From contig CAMJTU010000015.1 of the NCBI GenBank assembly GCA_946408825.1, positions 1-64,000 on the forward strand: a stretch of 64,000 nucleotides of DNA. The letters are read 5' to 3'. The position numbers and the translations under genes are program-made. The first letter of the stretch is position 1; every line of letters starts with the position of its first letter. Shown here piece by piece: positions 37,956 to 47,686 of this stretch. The DNA comes from an uncultured Planctomycetaceae bacterium (GTDB lineage Bacteria; Planctomycetota; Planctomycetia; Pirellulales; Thermoguttaceae). The notes below the pieces were generated by a model, which was not told the origin of the DNA, did not search any database, and was given only the letters and a program-made list of their open reading frames with translations.

Positions 37956-39383
37956 ATGAAAAAATCAATTAAAGTCGGTCTTTATGGTATCGGTCTCGAC
38001 ACGTACTGGCCGCAGTTTGAAGGGTTGCATGACAGACTAGTCGGCTATCAGAATCAAGTTGCGCTGAAACTCCAAGACCTTGGCGCGGAAGTTGTCAATG
38101 TTGGACTGATAGATTCGCCTCTTAAGGCGGACGACGCAGGACGGCGCTTCCAGCAAGAGGACGTTGAAATTATTTTTCTCTACGTCTCGACCTATGCGCT
38201 TTCTTCGACCGTGCTTCCCGTCGTTAACAAACTCAAGAAGCCGGTAGTCGTCCTGAATCTCCAACCAGAGTCGAAAATCAATTATCAGACGTTCAACGCA
38301 CTCGGAGATCGGACGAAGATGACCGGGGAATGGCTCGCGCACTGTCAGGCGTGCAGCGTCCCTGAAATCGCCAACGCGTTCCTTCGCGCCGGCGTCAAGT
38401 TCTTTCAGATTACCGGCGTTTTGCACGACGATCCATTCGTCGACGACGCGCTCCGCGACTGGCTTGAGGCAGCGAGAGTCGCGGCTCTTCTACGACAAAG
38501 TCGCGTCGGTCTTGTCGGGCATTACTACAACGGCATGCTCGACGTGTATTCCGACCTTACCCGTCTTTCCGCGCAAATCGGGCCTCATTTTGAAATTCGC
38601 GAGTTCGGCGAAATCCTTGAAGAACGCGGGCATGTAACCGACGTCGAAATCGACGCGCGTGTCAAAACAATTCGTGAAGAGTTCGACGTTCAGCCTGACT
38701 GCTCCGAATTTGAATTGCGTCGCGCCGCGCAGACTTCCGTCGCTCTCGACCGTTTCGTTGAAAAAAACAAACTCGACGCGCTCGCATATTTCTACAACGG
38801 CTTTGGCGACGAACGATATTCTGACCTCATCGCGTCGGTCATCGTAGGTTTCTCGATGCTTACGGCGCGAAACGTTCCCGTCGCAGGCGAATACGAGGTT
38901 AAAAACTGTCTCGCGATGAAGATTATGGACGCCTTCGGAGTCGGCGGCGCTTTCTCCGAGTTTTATGCGTTAGACTTCGACGACGACGTCGTACTCCTCG
39001 GCCACGACGGTCCGTGTCATCCTAAGATAGCCCAAGGCAAAACGAAAATCAAACCGCTTTACGTCTATCACGGTAAAGTCGGCGAAGGCTTAAGCGTCGA
39101 GACGTCCGTCCAATACGGACCGGCGACGCTCCTCTCCGTGATTGACGCGCCCGACGGAGCTGCGAAATTTCTCGTCGCCGAGGGCGTCTCGGAACCGGGA
39201 CCGATCCTTGAAATTGGCAATACGAACAGTCGCTACCGGTTCCCTATTGGCGCACGGGAGTTTGTCGACGCTTGGTCTGGTCGAGGTCCGTCGCACCATT
39301 GTGCAATTAGCGTCGGACACAACGCACGAAAGCTTAAACTCCTCGCGGCAATTCTCGGAATCGAGTTTATCCGCGTTTGTTAA
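37956..39383 (+). CDS. L-arabinose/L-fucose isomerase-family protein
   Basis: 475 residues, close to AraA (about 500). The arrangement of predicted metal and catalytic residues fits AraA: E near 311 in AGEYEVKNCLAMK, E near 335 in FSEFYALDF, H near 350 in LGHDGPCHP, H near 447 in SHHCAISVGHN. The N-terminal half is a Rossmann-like region typical of the superfamily. Members isomerise aldoses to ketoses (L-arabinose to L-ribulose, L-fucose to L-fuculose) in the cytoplasm with Mn2+; the exact sugar is not readable. No kinase, aldolase or epimerase gene is adjacent. It opens a six-gene plus-strand run behind a strong promoter and is followed 70 bases later by a GH39-like hydrolase. Confidence 0.88.
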   Translation: MKKSIKVGLYGIGLDTYWPQFEGLHDRLVGYQNQVALKLQDLGAEVVNVGLIDSPLKADDAGRRFQQEDVEIIFLYVSTYALSSTVLPVVNKLKKPVVVLNLQPESKINYQTFNALGDRTKMTGEWLAHCQACSVPEIANAFLRAGVKFFQITGVLHDDPFVDDALRDWLEAARVAALLRQSRVGLVGHYYNGMLDVYSDLTRLSAQIGPHFEIREFGEILEERGHVTDVEIDARVKTIREEFDVQPDCSEFELRRAAQTSVALDRFVEKNKLDALAYFYNGFGDERYSDLIASVIVGFSMLTARNVPVAGEYEVKNCLAMKIMDAFGVGGAFSEFYALDFDDDVVLLGHDGPCHPKIAQGKTKIKPLYVYHGKVGEGLSVETSVQYGPATLLSVIDAPDGAAKFLVAEGVSEPGPILEIGNTNSRYRFPIGAREFVDAWSGRGPSHHCAISVGHNARKLKLLAAILGIEFIRVC

Positions 39384-39453
39384 AACGCATACGACGTCGG
39401 CCTCTCGTAAACTCTTTGAAACTTGCTAAAGAAGTAGTTGTCAAAGAATCGTT

Positions 39454-40899
39454 ATGACAAGATTTAAAACAATTCTAACCTACGCCCTTTTCATAGGGCT
39501 TTTATTAGCCTTTTCCATCGTCCCTTTATTTAGGTCGCCGGATGTAGAACATTCCGCAGACGATGTGGAATATTCCGTAGACTTTAACGAACGTGTAGGC
39601 GCAATCAAACCGCTCAACGGCGGCACGCTTTGGGCGAAATTATCTCGTGAGTCGCTGTGTGATCACCAAGCAGACGCAGAAGCATGTCGTTTCTCAACAA
39701 TTCGTCTATGCGACGTGCCTTGGAATAACGAGGGGCTACGACTCGTAGACTTTAATCAGATTTTTGCGAATTTGAACGCAGACCCAAATGATCCTAACAA
39801 TTACTTCTTCGCCCTGACAGATAATTATATTGCCAATATTCTTAAAGGCGGATCAGTTCCTATCTATCGTCTTGGAACAAGTTTCGAACATACAAATACG
39901 GCATACTTTGCTCAGAAGCCACAAGATTTTGAGCGCTATGCAGAAATCTGCGCTGGAATTGTTCGTCACTATAACGCGGGCTGGGCCAATGGTTTCAAGT
40001 GGAATATTTTACATTGGGAAATATGGAATGAACCGGATAGACAGGAATCTTGGGGCGACGACGATTGGGAACAGTATTGCCGCTTTTATGTTATCGTAGC
40101 AAAACGTCTCCGTTCCGAATTTCCAGATATTAAAATCGGCGGTCCCTCGCTTTCGTATTTCCAGCCCGAAAAAGTCAAACTTTTTGCCGAGGTATGTAAA
40201 GAAAAAGGCGCTCCCATAGATTTCTTCACATGGCACTGTTACGGCGTAACGCCGGAACATATAATAAACGAGCCCTTTATCGTTCGTGAGACGCTCGATG
40301 AAGTCGGTTTGTCTAACACAGAGTTACACCTAAATGAATGGCACTATTTGCCTGGCGGTTGGGAGGCTTTCTTCAAAGCGTTAAAAAAACCTCAGAAAAA
40401 ATATGATCTTGCAAATTCGCCCGACGGATTGAATGGGGTCGAGGCGGCGGCGTTTATCGACTATGTGCTCACGCGTTGGCAAGACGGACCGCTTGATATG
40501 AGCAATTATTATGCCTTTGGACTTGATATGTTCGGGGTAATCGACTACTACGATAGAATCCGCCCGACGTATTACGCGCTTCGGTTCTTCGGCGCGCAGA
40601 TATTTGAAGCTCCTATCCGAGTTGAAACGAAGGATCCGGGCGGGAACGTGTCGCTTCTCGGTTCTGTCGACGACACAGGCTCTAGAAAGCGTCTCCTTGT
40701 TTCTTGTTACAAGCAGTTTTTTCCGAAATCTATCACGATTAAGCTTAAGGGCGTTCCGTCGGAAGGAGAAGTCGAAGTTGTCCAAATTAATTATGACGCC
40801 GACTGCAAGTCGACAAAAAAAAGATATTCGGGCGGTTTTTTAACCCTTAAACCGCAAAAATCTAGCGTTTTCCTCATTCGTTTTAAACCGAATTCATAA
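39454..40899 (+). CDS. GH39-like glycoside hydrolase, paralogue A
   Basis: 481 residues with an N-terminal hydrophobic segment (about 7-27; signal or anchor). The TIM-barrel catalytic features of clan GH-A/GH39 are clear: acid/base E193 in WEIWNEP and nucleophile E295 in LHLNEWHY. A C-terminal beta domain follows (GNVSLLGSVDD onward). Such enzymes remove xylose, arabinose or related units from glycans. It aligns from YSVDFNERVGAIKP to the end with the next hydrolase, with about two thirds of residues identical by eye. Its DNA is more AT-rich than that paralogue or other neighbours (about 35% against 47% GC in one matched 60-base stretch). The start is ATG with a weak AAAGAA site. Confidence 0.85.
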   Translation: MTRFKTILTYALFIGLLLAFSIVPLFRSPDVEHSADDVEYSVDFNERVGAIKPLNGGTLWAKLSRESLCDHQADAEACRFSTIRLCDVPWNNEGLRLVDFNQIFANLNADPNDPNNYFFALTDNYIANILKGGSVPIYRLGTSFEHTNTAYFAQKPQDFERYAEICAGIVRHYNAGWANGFKWNILHWEIWNEPDRQESWGDDDWEQYCRFYVIVAKRLRSEFPDIKIGGPSLSYFQPEKVKLFAEVCKEKGAPIDFFTWHCYGVTPEHIINEPFIVRETLDEVGLSNTELHLNEWHYLPGGWEAFFKALKKPQKKYDLANSPDGLNGVEAAAFIDYVLTRWQDGPLDMSNYYAFGLDMFGVIDYYDRIRPTYYALRFFGAQIFEAPIRVETKDPGGNVSLLGSVDDTGSRKRLLVSCYKQFFPKSITIKLKGVPSEGEVEVVQINYDADCKSTKKRYSGGFLTLKPQKSSVFLIRFKPNS

Positions 40900-41230
40900 C
40901 AACGCGACGATTCAATCAATTCAGGCAAATGCAACAATAAGTAACGGTTGCGTGAATGTTCAACCTAAAATTTTTCGAATTCATCGTCGTCTATGGCCCG
41001 TCGCAATGGGCGAACGTCTCGTCCATGTTGGCGTCGAGATTCTCGGCTTTGCGCCTACCGTTCACAATTAATCCCTCCTAGAAAGCTCAGAACAACCTTC
41101 GTCGTTTGCTAAATGCGCAGACGACGTCCCCCGTAGCATGACGCGCGTTGTATAAACCGTAGCTGACGTCCATCGTACCTTGTGCTCTCCCTTCTGCTCC
41201 ATCCGCAGAAGTCGGTGGAAAGGATTCGCC
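40900..41230. other. Spacer between the two GH39-like genes
   Basis: 331 bases with no credible ORF, hairpin terminator or clear promoter. Its length suggests that paralogue B may have its own promoter. Confidence 0.4.
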
Positions 41231-42646
41231 ATGACCAAATTAGGATTTTTTTTGACCCAAACGCTTTGTTCAAGCGTCGTTTTTCTTCTTTCCGTCGTTT
41301 CCGTTTTCGCGCAACAGGACGCGGAGTATTCGGTAAACTTTGACGCTCGAATCGGCGCGATTAAACCGGTCAACGGAGTCAATCTTTGGGCAAAATTCTC
41401 CCGTGAAACCCTAGAGAATCGCCAGACCGACGCGGAGGCGTGCCATTTTTCGACGGTTCGTCTCCACGACGCCCCGTGGGATAACGAAGGAATGCGTCTC
41501 GTCGACGTCCATCAGATTTTTGGCAATCTCAACGCTGATCCTAAAAATCCCGACAATTATTTCTTTGCACCGACCGACGATTATATCGCCAATATCCGCA
41601 AGGGCGGCGCCGTCCCGATCTATCGTCTTGGCACAAGCATCGAACACACAGCGGTGAAATACTTTGCGAAAAAGCCTCAAGATTTTGATCATTACGCGGA
41701 AATTTGCGCGGGAATAGTCCGTCACTATAACGCTGGCTGGGCGAACGGTTTCGAATGGAATCTCCCGTATTGGGAAATTTGGAACGAACCAAACATTATT
41801 CCTCAGATGTGGGACGATCCCGACTGGGACGCGTATTGTCGCTTTTACGTCGTCGTCGCCAAACGCCTTCGCGCTGAATTTCCCGATATCAAAATCGGCG
41901 GTCCCGCGTTAGCGGGCCACGATCTCAATAAGATCAGACGTCTCGCCGAACTCTGCAAAGAAGAAAACGCCCCCTTGGATTTTCTTTCATGGCACTGTTA
42001 CGCGAGCGCCCCAGAACAGCTTATCGATCCCCCCTTTGAAGTTCGCAAGACGCTCGACGACGCAGGTTTTCCGAACACAGAATTGCACCTAAACGAATGG
42101 CATTATTTCCCAACCCAATGGAACGTCGTTCATGGAACAAACGGCGGCGACCAGGCGAAACGAGAACTTGCGACGTCACCCGAAGGACTCCACGGCGCGG
42201 AAGCCGCCGCGTTTGTCGACCTCGTTCTGACCCGTTGGCAAGACGGACCGCTTGACATGGGCAATTACTACGCCTTTGGTCTCGACACGTGGGGGATGAT
42301 CGACAATTTTGGCAAGCTCCGTCCGACTTATTACGCGTTTCTCCTTTTCGGCGAGCAGATTTCACAGGCGCCCATCCGCGTCGAAACAAAAGATCCCGGC
42401 GCGAATGTGTCGCTTCTCGGTTCCGTCGACGAGATGGGCGTCGCTAGACGTCTCCTCGTCTCGTACTACAAACAGAACGATCCCGCGCCAATTAGTATAG
42501 CGCTCCAAGGCGTACCGGCGAAAGGCGAAGTCGAAGTCGTCCAGATCGACTATGATTCTGACTATAAAACAACGACGGTCAAATATGCCGACGGCGTTTT
42601 AACATTGACGCCGCAGAAATCCAGCGTCTTTCTTATTCGCTTTTGA
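41231..42646 (+). CDS. GH39-like glycoside hydrolase, paralogue B
   Basis: 471 residues with a signal peptide ending VFAQQ (about 28). The catalytic pair is E186 (WEIWNEP) and E289 (LHLNEWHY), with the same C-terminal beta domain as paralogue A. The two differ mainly in a slightly longer loop after HLNEWHY here, and in the N-terminal segment. Base composition and codon choice (GTC, GAC, CGT) match the rest of the window. The frame opens 17 codons earlier, but the chosen ATG has AAGGA 7 bases ahead and starts a proper signal peptide. It probably acts in the periplasm or outside the cell on a plant or microbial glycan; the substrate is unknown. It is followed 55 bases later by the next gene of the run. 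Confidence 0.88.
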   Translation: MTKLGFFLTQTLCSSVVFLLSVVSVFAQQDAEYSVNFDARIGAIKPVNGVNLWAKFSRETLENRQTDAEACHFSTVRLHDAPWDNEGMRLVDVHQIFGNLNADPKNPDNYFFAPTDDYIANIRKGGAVPIYRLGTSIEHTAVKYFAKKPQDFDHYAEICAGIVRHYNAGWANGFEWNLPYWEIWNEPNIIPQMWDDPDWDAYCRFYVVVAKRLRAEFPDIKIGGPALAGHDLNKIRRLAELCKEENAPLDFLSWHCYASAPEQLIDPPFEVRKTLDDAGFPNTELHLNEWHYFPTQWNVVHGTNGGDQAKRELATSPEGLHGAEAAAFVDLVLTRWQDGPLDMGNYYAFGLDTWGMIDNFGKLRPTYYAFLLFGEQISQAPIRVETKDPGANVSLLGSVDEMGVARRLLVSYYKQNDPAPISIALQGVPAKGEVEVVQIDYDSDYKTTTVKYADGVLTLTPQKSSVFLIRF

Positions 42647-42701
42647 ACAATTTCCACGACGCCAAATTTTATGCCGTTAGACGGCTAAAGAGGAACATAA
42701 A

Positions 42702-44972
42702 GTGAACTTTCAATCTTCTATCCCTTCTCGCCGCGCGACGACGTCCCTAGTCGCCCTTTTCTTCACGTTTTTAACGCTGGCGTTTTGTTACGACAGCCCG
42801 TCCTTCGCCGACGACAAGGCAAACGCATCCGGCGACCTCTCGACGATTTTCAAGTTCACCGAGGGATTTTCCAATCTGATGAAGTCGTCCAAAGAAAAGA
42901 CGACGGAAAAGGACGCGGGCGTCGAAGAGAACTCTAGCGTTACAGCAAGCGCGGGAGTTCCGATTCCTAAAAACGCAGGCGTCGTTCTGCAAGTAACGTC
43001 GTTAAAAACGCTGGACCGAGCAGTCGGCGAGCTATCAGAGCAAACGGGAGGCGATCGATTCAGCGCCCTTACAGCTCTTCGTCTCACGGCATACCGCAAC
43101 GCTCTTTCTTGCATAAACACAAACAATCCCGTGGCGGTTGTCGTATTCTGCGACACAGTTCCGCCGAGAATCGCGGTCGAATTGCCTGTTTCTAACAAAC
43201 AATTTGAAACCTTCGTTTCAGCCGTCGCTAAAGCGTCTAAATCCGACAAGCCGATCGTCGATTCCCAAAAGCGAACCGCTCGTTTCACCTTGACGTTAAA
43301 CAACTCCCTAGACGTCGTCGCACGACAAGTTTCCAACAACTACGTCGTCGTAACAAACGCGGAAAACGAGTCTGCGCTGGCGTTCTTCGAATCGTCAAAC
43401 GTCTCCTCCAGAATTGCGTCGGCGCCCGAAGAGCTTAAGTCGCCAATCGTCACAATCAACGTCTCAGAGCAAGGATTGACGCAACTGACAAAACCCAATC
43501 GACCTTTCTGGGTTGAAATGCAGAATCTTCTCGTCGAATTGCAAAAAACTAATCCCGCGCTCGCCAAAATCGATATTGAGGCCGTTCATCGATACGCCGC
43601 CGACAATCTCGCAGGACTTCGGTATGATCTTGCCATTGACGATTATGGTCTTTACGCGGCGCTTCAAACGACGGTTAAACCAAACTCAGACGCGGCGGCG
43701 CAACTAGCGACTTATCGCGATCCATATCCGCTTAATGTTACGGCAGACCGCTTCTTTTCGATTCTTCCTGACGTCGAATCGACGCTTGCCGGTCAGGTCG
43801 ACCTTCCAGGTTCTCTCTCCCAAACGCTTCCGGCGCCCTTTAATCGTGTGAGTTTCGTCGAGTACTGTCTCGGCCTTCCGACAACCGGCGAACTGGCGGC
43901 GGAATCCTTCATGTTTTATCTCGAAGTCGACGACGCCGACGCGTTTGCTAGTGAGATGATAGTCCCTCGCGCCCGTGAAATCGGTCGTTATATCGGCTCC
44001 AAACAAGCGTCCGACGCCGCGTCGCAACTCTTCGGAAGCATTGCGGAACGTCGTCTCGCACGGCAAAATAACAGCCGACGTCCGATTCCTGATCGTCGCC
44101 GTGCAGATCCGGAACGCGCGGCGGAAGTCGGCGGCGCGTTAGGATCGCTCATTGGCGGAATTGTCGGTGAAAACGCCGGCGAGGAAACCGCGATGAAGGA
44201 ACGCCGAATTAACGGGTTCAAAACGTATGTTTCCGACATTGAAACGTATGTGCGTCAAACGGCGCTCATGAAAGCGGAAAAGAACGGATCTTTAGCGTCC
44301 TCCGACGCGCCCAAGATGAGAAACGGCGCCTTTTCGCCTGTTGAAGCGTTAATCTCAATCATCCAAAACGACGGCGAACTTCAGAATGGAATCCTTCGTT
44401 CGGCAAACGACGAAGCGGCGCAAGTCGATCAAACGCCGTTGTTTGCTCGAGAGGGATATCTCGTCGTTCTCAATAAAAACGCAATTCTATTCAGTCTTGG
44501 CAATCAGGATCTTCTCAAACTTGGCATTAACAACTACCGGGCGACGAAAGAGCCTGGAATCAACTACATTGCCCAGACGCACGACGCCGACGCGACGTTT
44601 TCGCTTCGCCGTCTCGGCGCCCTCGTTCCGAATCTTAAGGATTCCAATATCATCGGTTCCATGCGCGTCGATCCCGCCGCGATTCAAGCCTATTACCGTT
44701 GGCTCCAGAAGTATTATTTTCCGAGCGCTCCGAAATTCACAACCGCCGAGTTGCCCATCGGAACGCCTAAACTTCTCGTCGTATCGAGCGTCTACCCGAA
44801 CCGGGGAGTCCAGCGTTTTGTCCTGCCCCACAAGGCGACTGCAAACTTAATCAAGACCTATGGAGGCGGCGCGTCTCTGACTGAGCTCCTTCTCAAGCCG
44901 AGGAACGACTCCAAAAATTCTGAAAACGCCAACCCTGACGACGATTTCAGCGTCGATTTCGACGACAAATAG
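42702..44972 (+). CDS. Secreted protein of unknown function
   Basis: 756 residues; I do not recognise the family. A signal peptide (about 14-36, ending SFADD) indicates export. The body alternates beta-strand-like segments (VAVVVFCDTVPPRIAVELPV, YVVVTNAENESALAFFES) with amphipathic helices, vaguely like planctomycete proteins that hold repeated DUF3352-like modules. A Gly-rich GGALGSLIGGIVGENAGEE stretch (about 485-503), glycine-zipper-like, follows a basic RRPIPDRRRADPERA segment. The C-terminus is acidic (DDDFSVDFDDK). The start is GTG with GAGGA 8 bases ahead. It sits 55 bases after GH39 B and 44 before the GH99-like gene, so it is probably cotranscribed with enzymes of glycan breakdown. 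No catalytic residues can be named. Confidence 0.6.
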   Translation: MNFQSSIPSRRATTSLVALFFTFLTLAFCYDSPSFADDKANASGDLSTIFKFTEGFSNLMKSSKEKTTEKDAGVEENSSVTASAGVPIPKNAGVVLQVTSLKTLDRAVGELSEQTGGDRFSALTALRLTAYRNALSCINTNNPVAVVVFCDTVPPRIAVELPVSNKQFETFVSAVAKASKSDKPIVDSQKRTARFTLTLNNSLDVVARQVSNNYVVVTNAENESALAFFESSNVSSRIASAPEELKSPIVTINVSEQGLTQLTKPNRPFWVEMQNLLVELQKTNPALAKIDIEAVHRYAADNLAGLRYDLAIDDYGLYAALQTTVKPNSDAAAQLATYRDPYPLNVTADRFFSILPDVESTLAGQVDLPGSLSQTLPAPFNRVSFVEYCLGLPTTGELAAESFMFYLEVDDADAFASEMIVPRAREIGRYIGSKQASDAASQLFGSIAERRLARQNNSRRPIPDRRRADPERAAEVGGALGSLIGGIVGENAGEETAMKERRINGFKTYVSDIETYVRQTALMKAEKNGSLASSDAPKMRNGAFSPVEALISIIQNDGELQNGILRSANDEAAQVDQTPLFAREGYLVVLNKNAILFSLGNQDLLKLGINNYRATKEPGINYIAQTHDADATFSLRRLGALVPNLKDSNIIGSMRVDPAAIQAYYRWLQKYYFPSAPKFTTAELPIGTPKLLVVSSVYPNRGVQRFVLPHKATANLIKTYGGGASLTELLLKPRNDSKNSENANPDDDFSVDFDDK

Positions 44973-45016
44973 GATTCGCAGTTCGCCAGATATTCGTAAT
45001 CCCGTTGGAGCTTGCC

Positions 45017-47590
45017 ATGAACAAAAATCTCACGATGTTTCTTCTCGGAAAAGTCGTATCAGGAATCGCGTTCGTAATGACGATTCTAGCGTTTACCCTC
45101 GTCGGATCAGCCGACGAACCCAAAACCCTTATTTCTTGGGATTTTAATACTGAGCAAGACGTCGCCGAATGGTCGTCTGCAAATTTGACGAAGCCCACGT
45201 TTCACGACGGCGTCCTTAGAGCGAACGCGACGTCGTGGGATCCTTTTGTCGTCAGCCCGCATTTTATGCTCAAACCCCGCCAAGGACAGTATATCGAGAT
45301 TCGGATGCGTTCGACAGGCGTAGGACTCGGCGAAATCTTCTTCGCATCTTCCGACGAGGGGCAGTACAACGGATTCTCGCAAGCCAAAACAGCTACGTGG
45401 CAAATTCGGCACGACGGGCTTTTTCATACCTATCAGATTATGCCCGCGTGGCTTGCCGAACCACAAATTATCAAGATTCGCGTCGACGTCGGAAGACCTG
45501 AAACCGACGACGTCAAACGCGGTGTCGAGCTAGAAATCGACTATATTCGCATTCTCGATATTGGTCTCGACGAAGCAGCTCCGATGAATCGCGCCGATTG
45601 GAACTCGGACGCGCTCTCCAAGCTAAAGTCTGACGCCGTTGAAGGTCGGAACGAGTGGATCAGCGAAATCGGTCGACTTGACCCTTCGTCATGCGGTTCC
45701 AATCTCTACTTAGAATGGCGAAAAACCGGCGATCGGGACGACGTTGAACCTTTTCCGAGGGCGTCTCTCCGATGTCTCGTCGCTTCTGGCTCTGGACAGA
45801 CGACGCTTGAAGTTCCTCTTTTCAATCTCTGTCAGGTCGTTAAATCGCCAAACGAAGTCCTCTCGAAAAACGTCAATCTCTCGGCTTACAAAGATTGGGG
45901 CGCGGCGATTTTCCGGTGGGAAATCTCATTACCCGACAATTTGGAACTCGAACGCGTCAGGTTCACAAAAGCCCCTGTTGGACCCGGCGTCCTCGAAACA
46001 CAAGACGGTCGTCAATCGGCGCTAGCGCGTCTAAGCGACGGACATGCATATACTCAATATGAAACAATCGTCCGCAATTGCGGCGGCGCGCCCCTTTCTA
46101 AGTTTGCCTTGGGCGCCGACGCAAGCGACGACGTCGCTCTCAAGAAACTTGAGGTTCAAAAGATCGCCGTCGATCCGCTCCTCGGTTTTAATCCAACGGG
46201 AGATCGTAACACTGTTCAGCAAGTCGACGATTCAGTTCTCGACGCAACGACGATAACAGTCGAGGCCCGAGCGAACGCAGTCTCGCTTCCTGAAGAGTTT
46301 TCACTCCAACCAGGCGAAGCCTGTAAAATCGTCTCTAAATATGAAGTTAAAGCTTCGGGCAATTTCAACGTTTCGCTTCGACTCGGCGCAACGACGTCTG
46401 ATAGAAAGATCGACGCCGCGCTGAACGTCGCGTTGAGCGTCCTTCCCTCGGCTGAATTGCCAAAGAATCTATCGTATGTTCCTGAACCCCGCGACGTTGA
46501 AAGCGACTACGAAATCGGCGCCTTCTACTTCCCAGGATGGTCTAAAAGCGTCAATTGGGAAAAAATTGATTCCGCCGCGCCGATTCGTAAACCGCTCTTG
46601 GGTTATTACGACGAATCGAACCCTGAAGTCGTCGATTGGCAAATCAAATGGGCGGCGGAAAACGGCGTCAAATTCTTCCTCGTCGACTGGTACTGGCGCC
46701 ACGGTCAAATCTCCCTCGACCATTGGATCAACGCGTTTCAGCGAGCCAAATATCGCTCGCACCTTAAATGGGCGATCATGTGGGCTAACCATACCGGTCA
46801 CGGAACTCACTCGACAGAGGACTGGACAAAAGTCTCTCAGTTTTGGATCGACCATTATTTCAAGACGCCCGAATACTACACGATAGACGGCAAACCGGTC
46901 GTCGCGCTCTGGCAGCAGGAGATTCTCGACTTTGACATGCGCGAGGAAGCGCGGAAAGAAGGCGTTGAACTTAAACAGGGCGAGGGATGCAAACGCGCCT
47001 TCGATATTACGCGTAAAATGTGTAAGGAAGCAGGATTGCCCGGGGTTTATTTTATCGCCATGAAATGGCCCGAAGCCTCGACCGACCCGAGAATCGTCCA
47101 AGAGTTGGCAAACGGAAGCTTTGACGAAACGACTATTTACCACTTTATGTACCCTGGAAAGAACGTCGTCAATCCTCAGCTATATTCGTTCGACCAAGTC
47201 GTCGCAGCGTCAAAGCCCAACTGGGAAGAGCGTTACGAGACGGGGATTCTTCCCTTCATGCCGAACATTTCTACGGGTTGGGACTCGCGTCCATGGCACG
47301 GTTTCCGTAACGTCGTCGTTTACGGTCGTTCGGTTCAATCCTTCAAGCGTCTCCTCGAAGACTATAAGTCTTTCGCCGATAAAACAGGCGTCAAACGCGC
47401 AGTGCTCGGTCCCCTCAACGAATGGGGCGAGGGTTCCTATATCGAGCCGAATAACGAGTTTGGATTCGGAATGTACGAAGCGATTCGCGAGGTCTTATGC
47501 AAAAAACCTGAAGGCGGGTTCCCCGTGAACTATGCCCCCCACGAAGTTGGGCTCGGTCCCTACGATTATCCTAAAGATACTGACAAATAA
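45017..47590 (+). CDS. Secreted GH99/WbsX-like protein
   Basis: 857 residues with a signal peptide ending near VGSADE. Residues about 25-190 look like a carbohydrate-binding, jelly-roll region (LISWDFNTEQDVAEW). A middle beta-rich segment follows, then from about 495 a WbsX/GH99-like TIM barrel: EIGAFYFPGW, GVKFFLVDWYWR, KWAIMWANHTG, YYTIDGKPVVALWQ and GPLNEWGEGSYIEP (about 798-811). The family includes endo-alpha-mannanase-like enzymes and polysaccharide-locus proteins; the activity of this subgroup is unproven. The ATG has GGAG 8 bases ahead; a TTG four codons earlier was rejected. It is the fifth gene of the run, tightly spaced. Confidence 0.85.
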   Translation: MNKNLTMFLLGKVVSGIAFVMTILAFTLVGSADEPKTLISWDFNTEQDVAEWSSANLTKPTFHDGVLRANATSWDPFVVSPHFMLKPRQGQYIEIRMRSTGVGLGEIFFASSDEGQYNGFSQAKTATWQIRHDGLFHTYQIMPAWLAEPQIIKIRVDVGRPETDDVKRGVELEIDYIRILDIGLDEAAPMNRADWNSDALSKLKSDAVEGRNEWISEIGRLDPSSCGSNLYLEWRKTGDRDDVEPFPRASLRCLVASGSGQTTLEVPLFNLCQVVKSPNEVLSKNVNLSAYKDWGAAIFRWEISLPDNLELERVRFTKAPVGPGVLETQDGRQSALARLSDGHAYTQYETIVRNCGGAPLSKFALGADASDDVALKKLEVQKIAVDPLLGFNPTGDRNTVQQVDDSVLDATTITVEARANAVSLPEEFSLQPGEACKIVSKYEVKASGNFNVSLRLGATTSDRKIDAALNVALSVLPSAELPKNLSYVPEPRDVESDYEIGAFYFPGWSKSVNWEKIDSAAPIRKPLLGYYDESNPEVVDWQIKWAAENGVKFFLVDWYWRHGQISLDHWINAFQRAKYRSHLKWAIMWANHTGHGTHSTEDWTKVSQFWIDHYFKTPEYYTIDGKPVVALWQQEILDFDMREEARKEGVELKQGEGCKRAFDITRKMCKEAGLPGVYFIAMKWPEASTDPRIVQELANGSFDETTIYHFMYPGKNVVNPQLYSFDQVVAASKPNWEERYETGILPFMPNISTGWDSRPWHGFRNVVVYGRSVQSFKRLLEDYKSFADKTGVKRAVLGPLNEWGEGSYIEPNNEFGFGMYEAIREVLCKKPEGGFPVNYAPHEVGLGPYDYPKDTDK

Positions 47591-47686
47591 GAGACTTGAA
47601 CGCTTCCTCGTATTTTGGACTTTGTCTCGAAAGTCTTCCTTTCGGGGCAAAGTCTTTCTGTTGTTATCTCCTTTAAGAAAAAAGTG

